Assembly: GCA_036496805.1 (NCBI GenBank) | Contig: DASXKN010000019.1 | Coordinates: forward strand, 88,159 to 152,158 | Source of the DNA: SZAS-103 sp036496805 | GTDB lineage: Bacteria; Pseudomonadota; Gammaproteobacteria; Xanthomonadales; Xanthomonadaceae | Direction of reading: 5' to 3' | Length of the DNA: 64,000 nucleotides | In this document: piece by piece, positions 34,454-43,411 of the stretch | Layout of the letters: each line of letters opens with the position of its first letter | Position numbering within the stretch: position 1 is the stretch's first letter | Notes under the pieces: model-generated | The model's input: the letters and a program-made list of their open reading frames with translations, nothing else | The model's database searches: none | Told to the model about the DNA's origin: nothing | Position numbers and translations under genes: made by a program

Positions 34454-35308
34454 TCAGCGTCCGGTCGCGAACGGGTTGACCTTGTGCAGGATCTTTTCCC
34501 TCGGCGGCCACTGGCCCTTGAGCCAGGGATGGTCGGGGTAGTTCTGCTCGAGCACGCGCCTGGCGTCGTCCGAAAGCTTGGTGTCGCCGACCCGCTTGTA
34601 GGCCTCGGCCATCAGCGCGAGCGCGTCGCCGTCGTACTTGCTCTGCGGATAGCTGGTGATCACGTACTGGCCGCGGTTGGCGGCCGCGACGTAGGCCTGG
34701 CGATCGAGGTAGAACAGGCCGATGTTGATCTCGTGCTTGGCCATCTCCTCGCGCAGGTAGACCATGCGCTGGCGCGCGTCGGGAGCGTAGCGGCTGTTCG
34801 GGAAGCGGCGGATCAGGTCGGCGAACTCGTTGAAGCTCGCGCGCGGCGCGCCCTGGTCGCGCTGGCTGGTGTCGAGCTGGGCGAGGTTGGCCAGGAAACG
34901 GTTGTCGCGGTTGAAGTCGACCAGCGCCTTCATGTAGTAGGCGTAGTCGATGTGGCGCTGGGTTGGATAGGTGCGGATGAAACGATCGACGGTGGAGGAC
35001 GCGTCGTCGAACTTGCCGTTCTTGTACTGCGCGTAGGCAAGCTCGAGCTGGGCCTGCTCGGTATAGGCGCCGTAGGGAAAGCGCGAGATCAGCCGCTTGT
35101 AGATGATCTGCGCGCTCTCGAGGTTGCCGTGCACGATCCGCTCGTGGCCCCTGGCGTAGAGCTGGTCGACCGTCAGGGTTTCGAGTGGATCTCCGCTATG
35201 GTGGAACAGGCTGAGCTTGTGGAAGCGGGAACATCCGCTGCCGGCCAGCAGGAGGGCGGCGAGCGCGAGCAGCGGCAGGAGACGGGTCAGGCCGTGGAAT
35301 CGGGTCAT
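34454..35308 (-). CDS. bamD: Outer membrane protein assembly factor BamD (ComL lipoprotein)
   Basis: This 284-residue lipoprotein of the BAM complex works on the periplasmic face of the outer membrane. It has an N-terminal hydrophobic signal ending in LLLAGSGCS with the lipidated Cys at residue 26; the -3 position is Gly rather than the usual Leu/Val/Ile. Five TPR-like repeats follow (QLYARGHERIVHGNLESAQIIYKRL, LELAYAQYKNGKFDDA and FNEFADLIRRFPNSRYAPDA among the signature stretches). It is divergent from rluD, a widely conserved gammaproteobacterial arrangement. Confidence 0.96.
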   Translation of the reverse strand: MTRFHGLTRLLPLLALAALLLAGSGCSRFHKLSLFHHSGDPLETLTVDQLYARGHERIVHGNLESAQIIYKRLISRFPYGAYTEQAQLELAYAQYKNGKFDDASSTVDRFIRTYPTQRHIDYAYYMKALVDFNRDNRFLANLAQLDTSQRDQGAPRASFNEFADLIRRFPNSRYAPDARQRMVYLREEMAKHEINIGLFYLDRQAYVAAANRGQYVITSYPQSKYDGDALALMAEAYKRVGDTKLSDDARRVLEQNYPDHPWLKGQWPPREKILHKVNPFATGR

Positions 35309-35497
35309 CGGTTGCGTCGGGCGGCAACGCCGCTCGGAGCGGCAAGGACGGCCATGATAGCCCAAACCCGCGCGGCCTTTCCCGGCGCGGGCCGCCGCTG
35401 CGCGTCCGGGGAGCCAGCGACGACGCGCGTTCACAAGTGCCTGAAATGCCCCAAACTGTCGGCCTGATGCCGCACCACGACGAGTGTTTCGCCCGAC
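35309..35497. other. Divergent promoter region of bamD and rluD
   Basis: This 189-base region must drive both genes. I found no convincing -10/-35 pair or RNA structure. The only regularity is a GC-rich patch with GCCGCTCGGAGCGGC (about 35326-35340), a small inverted repeat near the bamD start. Confidence 0.4.
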
Positions 35498-36505
35498 ATG
35501 CAAGCCGAAATCGATGACGACGACCTGAACGACGCTGCGCCGGCCTCCGAGGCCCTGCGCGCCATCGTGCCCCTGGAATCGGCCGGCCGCCGCTTCGATC
35601 AGGCGCTCGCGGAACTGTTCCCGGATTTCTCGCGCTCGCGCCTGGCCGAATGGATCAAGTCCGGCGACGCCCTGCTCGACGGACAGGTGCGCCGTCCACG
35701 CGATCCGGTGCGCGGTGGCGAGACGGTGACGCTCGCCGCCGTACCGGGCATCGCCACCGATGCGCAACCCGAGGCCATCGCGCTGACGATCGCCTACCAG
35801 GACGCCGACGTGCTGGTGATCGACAAGCCCGCGGGCCTGGTCGTGCATCCGGGCGCCGGCAATCCACGCGGAACCCTGGTCAATGCCTTGCTGCATTTCG
35901 ATGCGACGCTTGCCGAGGTGCCGCGCGCCGGGATCGTGCACCGGCTCGACAAGGACACGTCGGGCCTGATGGTGGTCGCGCGCAACCTGCGGTCGCATGC
36001 CGCCCTGGTCGAACAGCTCTCCGCGCGCGAGGTCCATCGCCAGTACGTCGCCGTCGCGATGGGTCCGATGATCGCCGGCGGCACCATCGACGCGCCGATC
36101 GGCCGCCACCCGAACGACCGCGTGCGCATGGCGGTGGTGAAGAACGGCCGCGAGGCGGTCACCCACTATCGGGTGCGTGAGCGCTTCCGCGCCCATACCC
36201 TGATCGAATGCCGGCTTGAAACCGGCCGCACCCACCAGATCCGCGTGCACATGGCGCACGTGAGGCATCCGCTGGTCGGCGACCCCGTTTACAGTCGGCT
36301 CGCGAACCCGCGCGGCGCATCGCCCGAACTGGTGCAGATGCTGCGCGATTTCCGGCGCCAGGCGCTGCACGCGGAAAAGCTCGCGTTCGCGCATCCGGCG
36401 AACGGCGAGACGGTGACGGTCGAGGCGCCCATGCCGGCCGACATGCAGGCGCTGGTCGCCGCGTTGCGCGCCGACGACGCCGACGCCGGAAAACCGCAAC
36501 GATGA
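35498..36505 (+). CDS. rluD: 23S rRNA pseudouridine synthase RluD
   Basis: This 335-residue enzyme forms pseudouridines in helix 69 of 23S rRNA (1911/1915/1917 in E. coli). It has an N-terminal S4 domain (RFDQALAELFPDFSRSRLAEWIKSG, about 30-60) and the RluA-type catalytic domain with VIDKPAGLVVHPG, the catalytic Asp in VHRLDKDTSGLMV (about residue 151) and LETGRTHQIRVHM. Usual family length. The first 20 residues are acidic. The stop overlaps the next start as ATGA, which is unusual because the next gene is a membrane protein rather than pgeF. Confidence 0.96.
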   Translation: MQAEIDDDDLNDAAPASEALRAIVPLESAGRRFDQALAELFPDFSRSRLAEWIKSGDALLDGQVRRPRDPVRGGETVTLAAVPGIATDAQPEAIALTIAYQDADVLVIDKPAGLVVHPGAGNPRGTLVNALLHFDATLAEVPRAGIVHRLDKDTSGLMVVARNLRSHAALVEQLSAREVHRQYVAVAMGPMIAGGTIDAPIGRHPNDRVRMAVVKNGREAVTHYRVRERFRAHTLIECRLETGRTHQIRVHMAHVRHPLVGDPVYSRLANPRGASPELVQMLRDFRRQALHAEKLAFAHPANGETVTVEAPMPADMQALVAALRADDADAGKPQR

Positions 36506-37860
36506 AGGACGCGACGATCGCCGCCGATGCGCCGGACAGCGACGTCCGGCCAAGCTGGCATCGAGTGCTGGCCGCATTCGCCCTGGTGGTGATCCTGCTG
36601 CTCGGCGCCTCGCTGCGGTTGCGCGCGGCGCTGGAAACCGAAACCTCGCCGGCGTTGCAGGGCGATTCGGTGGACTACGTTTCGGCCGCCTACAACATCC
36701 GCCAGTTCGACGTGTTCTCGCACGAAAACCTGTGGGCGAAGAACGTGCAGAGCGCACCGAAGCCGCGGGCATTCATCAATCCCGGCTATCCGGCGATGCT
36801 GGCCCTGCTCATGCCGGGCAGCCCGGATCGGGACTTCCTGCGACGCGCGTTGCTGACCCAGGCCCTGCTCGGGGTCCTGGTCGTGGGCGCGAGCTTCCTG
36901 TTCGCGGTGCAGTTGCTGCCGAAGCCGGCCGCGCTCGCGTTGGCGGCGCTGATCGCGGTCAATCCGCAATTGATTTCGCTGGGCACGACGCTGCTGACCG
37001 AAACCCTGTTCAGCCTGCTGGTCGTCGCTTCCCTGTGCGCGCTCGCTCGCGCCTGCCTGCGCGGGGGCGTCGGATGGTACCTGGTGACCGGGGTCCTCAT
37101 CGGCCTGAGCGTCCTGGTCCGGCCGACCCTGGAGTTCCTGCCCCTGATGCTGGTGCCGGCGCTGGCGTGGTTCATTCCGCGCTCGCGCTGGAAACCATGC
37201 CTGGCGCTGCTGTTCGGCATGCTGCTGGCGTTCGGCCCGTGGATCGTCCGCAACGAACTCGCAATCGGTGCGGCTTCCGACCCGACCCTGATGACCAGCA
37301 CGCTGCGGGATGGCTCCTACCCGGATTTCATGTACCGCGGGTTGCCGCAGTCGATGGGCTACCCCTACAAGTTCGATCCCGATGCAACGACGATCCACAC
37401 GCCGGGCCAGGCGATCGCGCGCATTCGTAGCAATCTGGAATCCGATCCCGCCGGCACGCTGCGCTGGTACCTGCTGTCCAAGCCGGTCCGGTTCTTCGAC
37501 TGGAGCTTCATCGAAGGCTCGGGCAGCATCTTCATCAACACCGTCAAGCGCTCGCCGTACCTGGAAGGCCAGCCCGATTTCGTGCTGAGCTACGAGGCGA
37601 TGTATTTCCTGCACTGGCCGCTGATCGCGCTGGCCTGGGCGGGCATCGCGCTCGCGCTGGTCGCCGCCGCCAGGGGTGGGCGCAGCCGCGAGGCCGCCGT
37701 GATGGGCGTGCTGGCGGTCGTGATGCTCTTCGTCATCGGCCTGCACACGATCGGTTTCCCGCTCGGGCGCTACAGCGTGCCGTTCCGCCCGCTGACCTAC
37801 CTGCTGGCCTTGTACGCGCTCACGACGGCGATCCGGTGGGTGCGGACCAGATCACCGTGA
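36502..37860 (+). CDS. ArnT/PMT-like GT-C membrane glycosyltransferase
   Basis: This 452-residue protein has about ten membrane segments. After TM1 the periplasmic loop has LQGDSVDYVSAAYNI, resembling the acidic loop of ArnT/PMT_2 family GT-C enzymes, which transfer sugars from a polyprenyl phosphate donor in the periplasm. A second loop has KPRAFINPGYPAML, and the C-terminal region ends with GRYSVPFRPLTYLLA. It differs from the four TPR-tailed proteins near pilA in having no TPR tail. It overlaps rluD (ATGA) and pgeF (GTGA), so it is inserted in a conserved housekeeping pair. Acceptor unknown. Confidence 0.82.
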   Translation: MKDATIAADAPDSDVRPSWHRVLAAFALVVILLLGASLRLRAALETETSPALQGDSVDYVSAAYNIRQFDVFSHENLWAKNVQSAPKPRAFINPGYPAMLALLMPGSPDRDFLRRALLTQALLGVLVVGASFLFAVQLLPKPAALALAALIAVNPQLISLGTTLLTETLFSLLVVASLCALARACLRGGVGWYLVTGVLIGLSVLVRPTLEFLPLMLVPALAWFIPRSRWKPCLALLFGMLLAFGPWIVRNELAIGAASDPTLMTSTLRDGSYPDFMYRGLPQSMGYPYKFDPDATTIHTPGQAIARIRSNLESDPAGTLRWYLLSKPVRFFDWSFIEGSGSIFINTVKRSPYLEGQPDFVLSYEAMYFLHWPLIALAWAGIALALVAAARGGRSREAAVMGVLAVVMLFVIGLHTIGFPLGRYSVPFRPLTYLLALYALTTAIRWVRTRSP

Positions 37861-38633
37861 CGGCGGAGGACGAGGCGCGCCTGGAATGGAAACCGCGCGC
37901 TGGCATCCGCGCGGGGACCAGCCTGCGCCATGGCCTGGGCGTCTCGCTCGCTCCCTGCGACAGCTTCAACCTGGGTTCGCGTTGCGGCGACGATCCGGTT
38001 GCCGTCGCGCACAACCGCGTCGAGCTCGTCGAACGCTGGCGATTGCCGTCGCCGCCGCGCTGGCTGCGCCAGGTGCATGGCGTGCGGGCCGTCCGCTTCG
38101 ACGAAGCGATGGCCGCAGACGAAAGGCCCGAAGCCGACGAACCCGAAGCCGACGCCGCGGTGACGACAACGCCCGGGGTGGTGCTCGCCATCCTCACCGC
38201 CGACTGCCTGCCGGTGTTGTTCTGCAGCGACGACGGCAGCAGCGTCGGCGCTGCGCATGCGGGCTGGCGTGGACTCGCGCACGGCGTCCTCGAGAACACG
38301 GTCGCGGCCATGCGCACTGCGCCCGGTCGGATCAGCGCATGGCTCGGCCCGGCGGCCGGCCCGCGCGCCTACGAGGTTGGCGAGGAAGTGCGCGCAGCCT
38401 TCGTCGATCGCGATGCGGCGGCCGCGAACGCCTTCGTCGCGACCCGCCCCGGGCACTGGCTCTGCGACCTGTACGCGCTCGCCCGGCTGCGGCTCGCCGC
38501 CGCTGGCGTCAGCCGCGTGGACGGCGGCGGCCTGTGCACGATTTCCGACCCGCGGTGTTTCTATTCGTATCGCCGCGACGGCCGCACCGGGCGGATGGCG
38601 AGCCTGGTCTGGATCGAACCTGGGCCGCACTGA
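37857..38633 (+). CDS. pgeF: Purine nucleoside phosphorylase / peptidoglycan editing factor PgeF (YfiH, laccase-domain)
   Basis: This protein of about 258 residues belongs to the DUF152/multicopper-polyphenol-oxidase-like family. It has the metal-binding His and Cys in RQVHG (about 74), LTADCLPVLF (about 117) and AAHAGWRGLAHGVLENTV (about 134). Family members act as purine nucleoside phosphorylase/adenosine deaminase and prevent L-Ser misincorporation into peptidoglycan. The chosen start is GTG 37857, overlapping the previous stop; an upstream in-frame GTG at 37836 is possible. rluD-pgeF-clpB is the usual order in gammaproteobacteria, here with extra genes between. Confidence 0.92.
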   Translation: MTAEDEARLEWKPRAGIRAGTSLRHGLGVSLAPCDSFNLGSRCGDDPVAVAHNRVELVERWRLPSPPRWLRQVHGVRAVRFDEAMAADERPEADEPEADAAVTTTPGVVLAILTADCLPVLFCSDDGSSVGAAHAGWRGLAHGVLENTVAAMRTAPGRISAWLGPAAGPRAYEVGEEVRAAFVDRDAAAANAFVATRPGHWLCDLYALARLRLAAAGVSRVDGGGLCTISDPRCFYSYRRDGRTGRMASLVWIEPGPH

Positions 38634-38689
38634 AGCCGCGTCGGCCGGCCGGGTGACGCGCAGGCACGCTGGTTCAGAACAGCACGGAT

Positions 38690-39298
38690 TCAGAACAGCA
38701 TGTACGTCGAGATGATGTACTTGTCGTTGGAACGCGGCGGCAGTCCCGCGTGCTGGAACATCCAGTACGGCGGAAACACCAGCAGGCGTCCGGCGCGCGC
38801 GCTCACGCGCAGGTCGAGGTCCGGAAACTCGGTCTCGCCGCCTTCGCCGACATCGTTGAGGTACCAGAGGAACACGAGATAGCGGTTGCTGTTGTAGTCG
38901 AGCGCGTCGAAGTGGGGCTGGAACTGCTCGCCGGATTCGGCGAAGTAGCGCTTGATGCGCAGGACTTCCATCCGCTCGCGCGTCGGCACCGGCAGGGTCA
39001 GACCGAGGCGTTCGTTGTAGCGGTCGAGGAAATGCAGGACCTGCCCCTGGAAGAATTCCTTCATCCCGGCATCGGCGACCTTGTTCACGTTCAACTCGGT
39101 CCACGCGCTGTCCTCGAGCTGGGTCATCACCCCGCGGCCGTTGCGCGCGTGGAAGCGCGCCATCTGCTCGAAGGATTCGACCAGTTGCGCGCAGAAAGCC
39201 GGCTGGAGCGCGTCGTCGAAGCACTGCACGTAACGGGCGAGGTCGCGCCGGCCCGGCGATCCGGACGGCGGCGACGTCGGCTGTGCGGCGGCATTCAT
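38690..39298 (-). CDS. 2-oxoglutarate/Fe(II)-dependent prolyl-4-hydroxylase-like dioxygenase
   Basis: This 202-residue protein has the P4H double-stranded beta-helix signature: the HxD pair in FQPHFDALDYNSNR (His near 127, Asp near 129), NRYLVFLWYLNDVGEGGETEFP, the distal His in WMFQHAG (about 182) and a Lys in NDKYIIS for 2-oxoglutarate. All metal ligands are present, so it is probably active. It overlaps the upstream TPR/hydroxylase-like gene by ATGA, and the pair is inserted between pgeF and clpB on the opposite strand. The substrate could be a protein proline or other residue; nothing in the sequence tells which. Confidence 0.87.
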   Translation of the reverse strand: MNAAAQPTSPPSGSPGRRDLARYVQCFDDALQPAFCAQLVESFEQMARFHARNGRGVMTQLEDSAWTELNVNKVADAGMKEFFQGQVLHFLDRYNERLGLTLPVPTRERMEVLRIKRYFAESGEQFQPHFDALDYNSNRYLVFLWYLNDVGEGGETEFPDLDLRVSARAGRLLVFPPYWMFQHAGLPPRSNDKYIISTYMLF

Positions 39299-40551
39299 GC
39301 GTTCAATTCCTGCAGGCGGGCGTCGAAGTCTAGCGCCGCCACGAGCACGGCGGACAACGCGCGCCGCTCGGCGTCGGAAAGATCCGGGTGCCATGCGTCC
39401 AGCACGAGCAGCTTCGCCCGCGTCGCGCCTGCGTTGCGATACTCGACGCCCAGGCTCGGGTCGATCGCGATGCACTTGCCAGGCGCGAGCGTGCGCGATT
39501 CGCCTCCCACGACGACCTCGATCGCGGCGCCGTCCTCGAGGTTGACGACGACCTGGCAGCGCGCGTTGGAAGGGCCGTGGTGCAGCGGCAGGCGCCCGCC
39601 CGCGTCGATAGCAATGAGCGATACATCGGGCGCAAGGTTGGGAACGTTCGCCAGCGGCAGCGCCTCCACGAGGGCGCGCAGGCGCGGCGCATGCCGTCGC
39701 GCCTCGTACTGGACGAGGCCGCGGACATGCAGGGGCAGCAGCAGCGTGCCGGAAGCTGCTGCCTTCGCGAGGCAGGCGTTGACCTCATCTTCCAACGCGA
39801 CCAGGTTCACGACCTGCGCCAGCCACGCGAAGGCCGAAGGCTCCGGGAAAGCGATGGCGCGCAGGCCGGGCACATGCATGAACCCCGCGCGCTGGCGCGG
39901 ATCGGCGAGGGCGAACCGGCGCTCCCCCAGGTGCATCGCCACGGCGTCGTCGATGCGATCGCTGTGATTCGCGTCCTCGACTTCCCGCGCTGACGCGAGC
40001 GCGCGGTCGAACCATGCACGGCGGCCGGTGGCGATGAACTGCGCCGCGTGCGGCACCAGCCGGTCGGTCTCATAGCCGACGCCGTCGTCGCCCTGCCAGC
40101 GCCGCAGTTGCCGGGCCTCGATCGTCGCTTGGCAGTAGTGCAGCAGGGCGAGTTCCGGGCGCCGGTCGGTTTCCAGCAGGTGCGCCAGCACGAGGCGGAT
40201 GCTCGGGTTGCGCGCCGCGCCCAGTCGGGTCGCGCGTTCAAGCGTGTAACGCGCGGCGTCGTAGCGCTCCGCCCGGCGATAGACGATGCCCAGTTCCGTG
40301 AGCACGTTGAAGTTCGCCGGCGCCGCTTTCGACGACCTGCTGAGCAGGTTGACCGCGATGTCGTAGTCGCCCCGCTGCGCGGCCGCGGCGCCAAGGAAAT
40401 GCAGCGACTCCGCCTCCTCGGGCTGCAGCGCCAGCACGCGTCCATACGCCTGTTCCGCTTCCACGAACCGGCTGGCGGCCACGTGCCGACGCGCTGCCTG
40501 CAGCTCGCGCTGCGCATCGACGTGGGTGGCGGGCGGGTCGGATGGAGGCAT
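39295..40551 (-). CDS. TPR protein with degenerate aspartyl/asparaginyl beta-hydroxylase domain
   Basis: This protein of about 418 residues has TPR repeats at about 10-125 (AERYDAARYTLERATRLG and similar) and a C-terminal AspH-like cupin domain. The domain keeps the first iron His region LPLHHGPSNARCQVVVNL (about 324) and the end block LVLDAWHPDLSD, but where active enzymes carry the second His (F-x-H-E-V-W-N type) it reads SLGVEYRN. A metal ligand therefore appears to be missing. ATG 40551 is chosen; a GTG at 40632 would add 27 residues and run over the clpB promoter. It may be a recognition or scaffold partner of the co-translated dioxygenase. Confidence 0.8.
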   Translation of the reverse strand: MPPSDPPATHVDAQRELQAARRHVAASRFVEAEQAYGRVLALQPEEAESLHFLGAAAAQRGDYDIAVNLLSRSSKAAPANFNVLTELGIVYRRAERYDAARYTLERATRLGAARNPSIRLVLAHLLETDRRPELALLHYCQATIEARQLRRWQGDDGVGYETDRLVPHAAQFIATGRRAWFDRALASAREVEDANHSDRIDDAVAMHLGERRFALADPRQRAGFMHVPGLRAIAFPEPSAFAWLAQVVNLVALEDEVNACLAKAAASGTLLLPLHVRGLVQYEARRHAPRLRALVEALPLANVPNLAPDVSLIAIDAGGRLPLHHGPSNARCQVVVNLEDGAAIEVVVGGESRTLAPGKCIAIDPSLGVEYRNAGATRAKLLVLDAWHPDLSDAERRALSAVLVAALDFDARLQELNA

Positions 40552-40615
40552 CGGGCGGTAAAGGTGGGCAGGGCCATGCGGCCGTCGGGGGCGATCCGGT
40601 TTCGCACCGCCATCG

Positions 40616-40644
40616 CTTGAATGCGCGGACACCCGACCACATGT
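40616..40644 (+). promoter_or_regulatory. Sigma-32-like heat-shock promoter of clpB
   Basis: CTTGAAT (40616-40622) followed after 14 bases by CCACATGT (40637-40644) matches the heat-shock consensus CTTGAAA-N13-17-CCCCATNT with few changes. Start of transcription would be near 40651, about 110 bases before clpB. It sits in the divergent gap with the TPR gene. Confidence 0.55.
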
Positions 40645-40762
40645 CGATGCCGGAGAAACAACGCGTATCTGCGACGATCATATACCGCGCGAAGTGCGCC
40701 TGGCAGGGCAACGAACGCAGTGCCACGAATACGCGAACCCCAGGATTCCGGAGACACCGCAC

Positions 40763-43363
40763 ATGAGAATGGACAAGCTGACGTCGCGCTTCCAGCAGGC
40801 GCTCGCCGACGCGCAGTCGCTGGCGGTCGGACGCGACCACAACGTCATCGAACCGGCGCACCTGCTGGTCGCGCTGATCGACCAGCAAGGCGGCAGCACC
40901 AAGCCGTTGCTCGCGCAGGCCGGCGTCGATGTGGCGACGCTGCGCGCGCGCCTGGGCGAGGCGATCGACCGCCTGCCGACGGTCAGCGGCCAGGAAGGCC
41001 ATGTCAACATCTCCAACGATCTCGCGCGCCTGCTCAACGTCACCGACAAGCTCGCGCAGCAGCGCGGCGATGCCTTCATCGCCACCGAGCTGTTCGTGCT
41101 CGCCGCGCTCGATGACAAGGGCGAAACCGGCAAGCTGCTGCGTGCCGCGGGTGCGGACAAGGGCCGCCTCGAAGCCGCGATCGGCAAGCTGCGAGGCGGC
41201 GAGAACGTCAACGAGGCGACCGCCGAGGAAGCGCGGCAGGCGCTGGAGAAGTACTGCATCGACCTCACCGCGCGCGCCGAGAGCGGCAAGCTCGATCCGG
41301 TCGTGGGACGCGACGAGGAAATCCGTCGCACGATCCAGGTGCTGCAGCGGCGCACCAAGAACAATCCGGTGCTGATCGGCGAGCCCGGCGTCGGCAAGAC
41401 CGCGATCGTCGAAGGCCTCGCCCAGCGCATCGTCAACGGCGAGGTCCCCGAAGGCCTGCGCGACCGCCGCGTGCTCAGCCTCGACATGGGTGCGCTGATC
41501 GCCGGCGCGAAGTTTCGCGGCGAATTCGAGGAACGCCTGAAGGCTGTGCTCAACGACCTCGCGAAACAGGAAGGCAATGTCATCCTGTTCATCGACGAGC
41601 TGCACACGATGGTCGGCGCCGGCAAGGCCGAAGGCTCGATGGACGCCGGCAACATGCTCAAGCCGGCCCTCGCGCGCGGCGAGCTGCACTGCATCGGCGC
41701 GACCACGCTCGACGAGTACCGCAAGTACGTCGAGAAGGACGCCGCCCTCGAGCGCCGCTTCCAGAAGGTGTTCGTCGGCGAGCCCAGCGTCGAGGACACG
41801 ATCGCGATCCTGCGCGGCCTCAAGGAACGCTACGCGGTGCACCACGGTGTCGAGATCACCGATCCTGCGATCGTCGCCGCGGCCACGCTCTCGCATCGCT
41901 ATATCGCCGACCGCCAGCTGCCCGACAAGGCGATCGACCTGATGGACGAGGCGGCCTCGCGCATCCGCATGGAGATCGACTCCAAGCCCGAGGAAATGGA
42001 CCGCATGGAGCGGCGCCTGATCCAGCTCAAGATCCAGCGCGAGGCGCTGAAGAAGGAGAAGGACAGGGAATCGAAGCAGCGCCTGGCCGACCTCGAAACC
42101 GAGATCGGCGTGCTCGAGCGCAAGTTCAACGACCTCGAGGAAATCTGGAAGGCCGAGAAGGCGACCTTGCAGGGCGCGACCAGGATCAAGGAACAGATCG
42201 AAGCCGCGCGCCTCGAGCTCGAGGCCGCGCAGCGCCGCCAGGACTACGCCACGATGAGCGAGATCCAGTACGGCAAGCTGCCGGCGCTGGAAAAGCAGCT
42301 CAAGGCCGCGCAGGAAGCCGAGACGAAAGGCTTCACCCTGCTGCAGGACAAGGTCACCGCCGAGGAGATCGCCGAGGTCGTCTCGCGCTGGACCGGCATC
42401 CCGGTCAGCAAGATGCTCGAAGGCGAGCGCGAGAAGCTGCTCAAGATGGAAGCGGCGCTGCATGCGCGCGTGGTCGGCCAGGACGAGGCGGTGAAGGCCG
42501 TCAGCGACGCAATCAGGCGTTCGCGCGCGGGCCTTTCCGATCCGGGGCGGCCGACCGGTTCCTTCCTGTTCCTCGGCCCGACCGGCGTCGGCAAGACCGA
42601 ACTGTGCAAGGCGCTCGCCGAGTTCCTGTTCGATTCCAACGACGCGCTCGTGCGCATCGACATGAGCGAGTTCATGGAGAAGCACTCGGTCGCGCGGCTG
42701 ATCGGCGCGCCCCCGGGCTATGTCGGCTACGAGGAAGGCGGCTACCTCACCGAAGCCGTTCGCCGTCGTCCCTACAGCGTGATCCTGCTCGACGAAGTCG
42801 AGAAGGCGCACCCGGACGTGTTCAACATCCTGCTCCAGGTGCTCGACGACGGCCGCCTCACCGACGGCCAGGGCCGCACCGTGGATTTCCGCAACTGCGT
42901 GATCGTGATGACCAGCAACCTCGGCTCGCACGTGATCCAGGAAATGGCGGGCAGCAGCACGACGAATCCGGATTCGCCCGAGGCCTACACGCAGATGAAG
43001 GCCGGCGTGATGGCCGTCGTGCAGGCGCATTTCCGCCCGGAGTTCATCAACCGGCTCGACGAGATCGTGGTCTTCCACCCGCTCGACAAGTCGCAGATCC
43101 GCGAGATCGCGCGCTTCCAGACGCAGTACCTGGCGAAGCGGCTGGCGGAACGCCAGATCGGGATCGACATCTCGGACAAGGCGCTCGCGCTGCTCGGCAA
43201 CGTCGGCTTCGATCCGGTCTACGGCGCGCGGCCGCTCAAGCGAGCGATCCAGCAGCAGCTGGAGAACCCGCTGGCGCAGCGCATCCTCGCCGGCGAGTTC
43301 GGCGCGGGCGACACCCTGCATGTGGATGCGGAAGGCGGGGCGCTGGTGTTCCGCAAGGGGTGA
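40763..43363 (+). CDS. clpB: ATP-dependent disaggregase ClpB
   Basis: This 866-residue Hsp100 hexamer resolubilises aggregated proteins with DnaK. All parts are present: Clp N-domain repeats (1-150), AAA-1 with Walker A GEPGVGKT (about 207) and the Arg-rich sensor region, the long coiled-coil middle domain (about 410-530), AAA-2 with Walker A GPTGVGKT (about 606), pore loop GYVGYEEGG and Walker B VILLDEVEKAHPD. Two ATGs six bases apart are possible starts; GGAGA eight bases upstream favours 40763. A sigma-32-like promoter precedes it. Confidence 0.97.
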   Translation: MRMDKLTSRFQQALADAQSLAVGRDHNVIEPAHLLVALIDQQGGSTKPLLAQAGVDVATLRARLGEAIDRLPTVSGQEGHVNISNDLARLLNVTDKLAQQRGDAFIATELFVLAALDDKGETGKLLRAAGADKGRLEAAIGKLRGGENVNEATAEEARQALEKYCIDLTARAESGKLDPVVGRDEEIRRTIQVLQRRTKNNPVLIGEPGVGKTAIVEGLAQRIVNGEVPEGLRDRRVLSLDMGALIAGAKFRGEFEERLKAVLNDLAKQEGNVILFIDELHTMVGAGKAEGSMDAGNMLKPALARGELHCIGATTLDEYRKYVEKDAALERRFQKVFVGEPSVEDTIAILRGLKERYAVHHGVEITDPAIVAAATLSHRYIADRQLPDKAIDLMDEAASRIRMEIDSKPEEMDRMERRLIQLKIQREALKKEKDRESKQRLADLETEIGVLERKFNDLEEIWKAEKATLQGATRIKEQIEAARLELEAAQRRQDYATMSEIQYGKLPALEKQLKAAQEAETKGFTLLQDKVTAEEIAEVVSRWTGIPVSKMLEGEREKLLKMEAALHARVVGQDEAVKAVSDAIRRSRAGLSDPGRPTGSFLFLGPTGVGKTELCKALAEFLFDSNDALVRIDMSEFMEKHSVARLIGAPPGYVGYEEGGYLTEAVRRRPYSVILLDEVEKAHPDVFNILLQVLDDGRLTDGQGRTVDFRNCVIVMTSNLGSHVIQEMAGSSTTNPDSPEAYTQMKAGVMAVVQAHFRPEFINRLDEIVVFHPLDKSQIREIARFQTQYLAKRLAERQIGIDISDKALALLGNVGFDPVYGARPLKRAIQQQLENPLAQRILAGEFGAGDTLHVDAEGGALVFRKG

Positions 43364-43411
43364 TCGCCGTGATGCCTGCGCGTCGAAGCTGCTAGCGCCG
43401 AAGCGGCTGCT

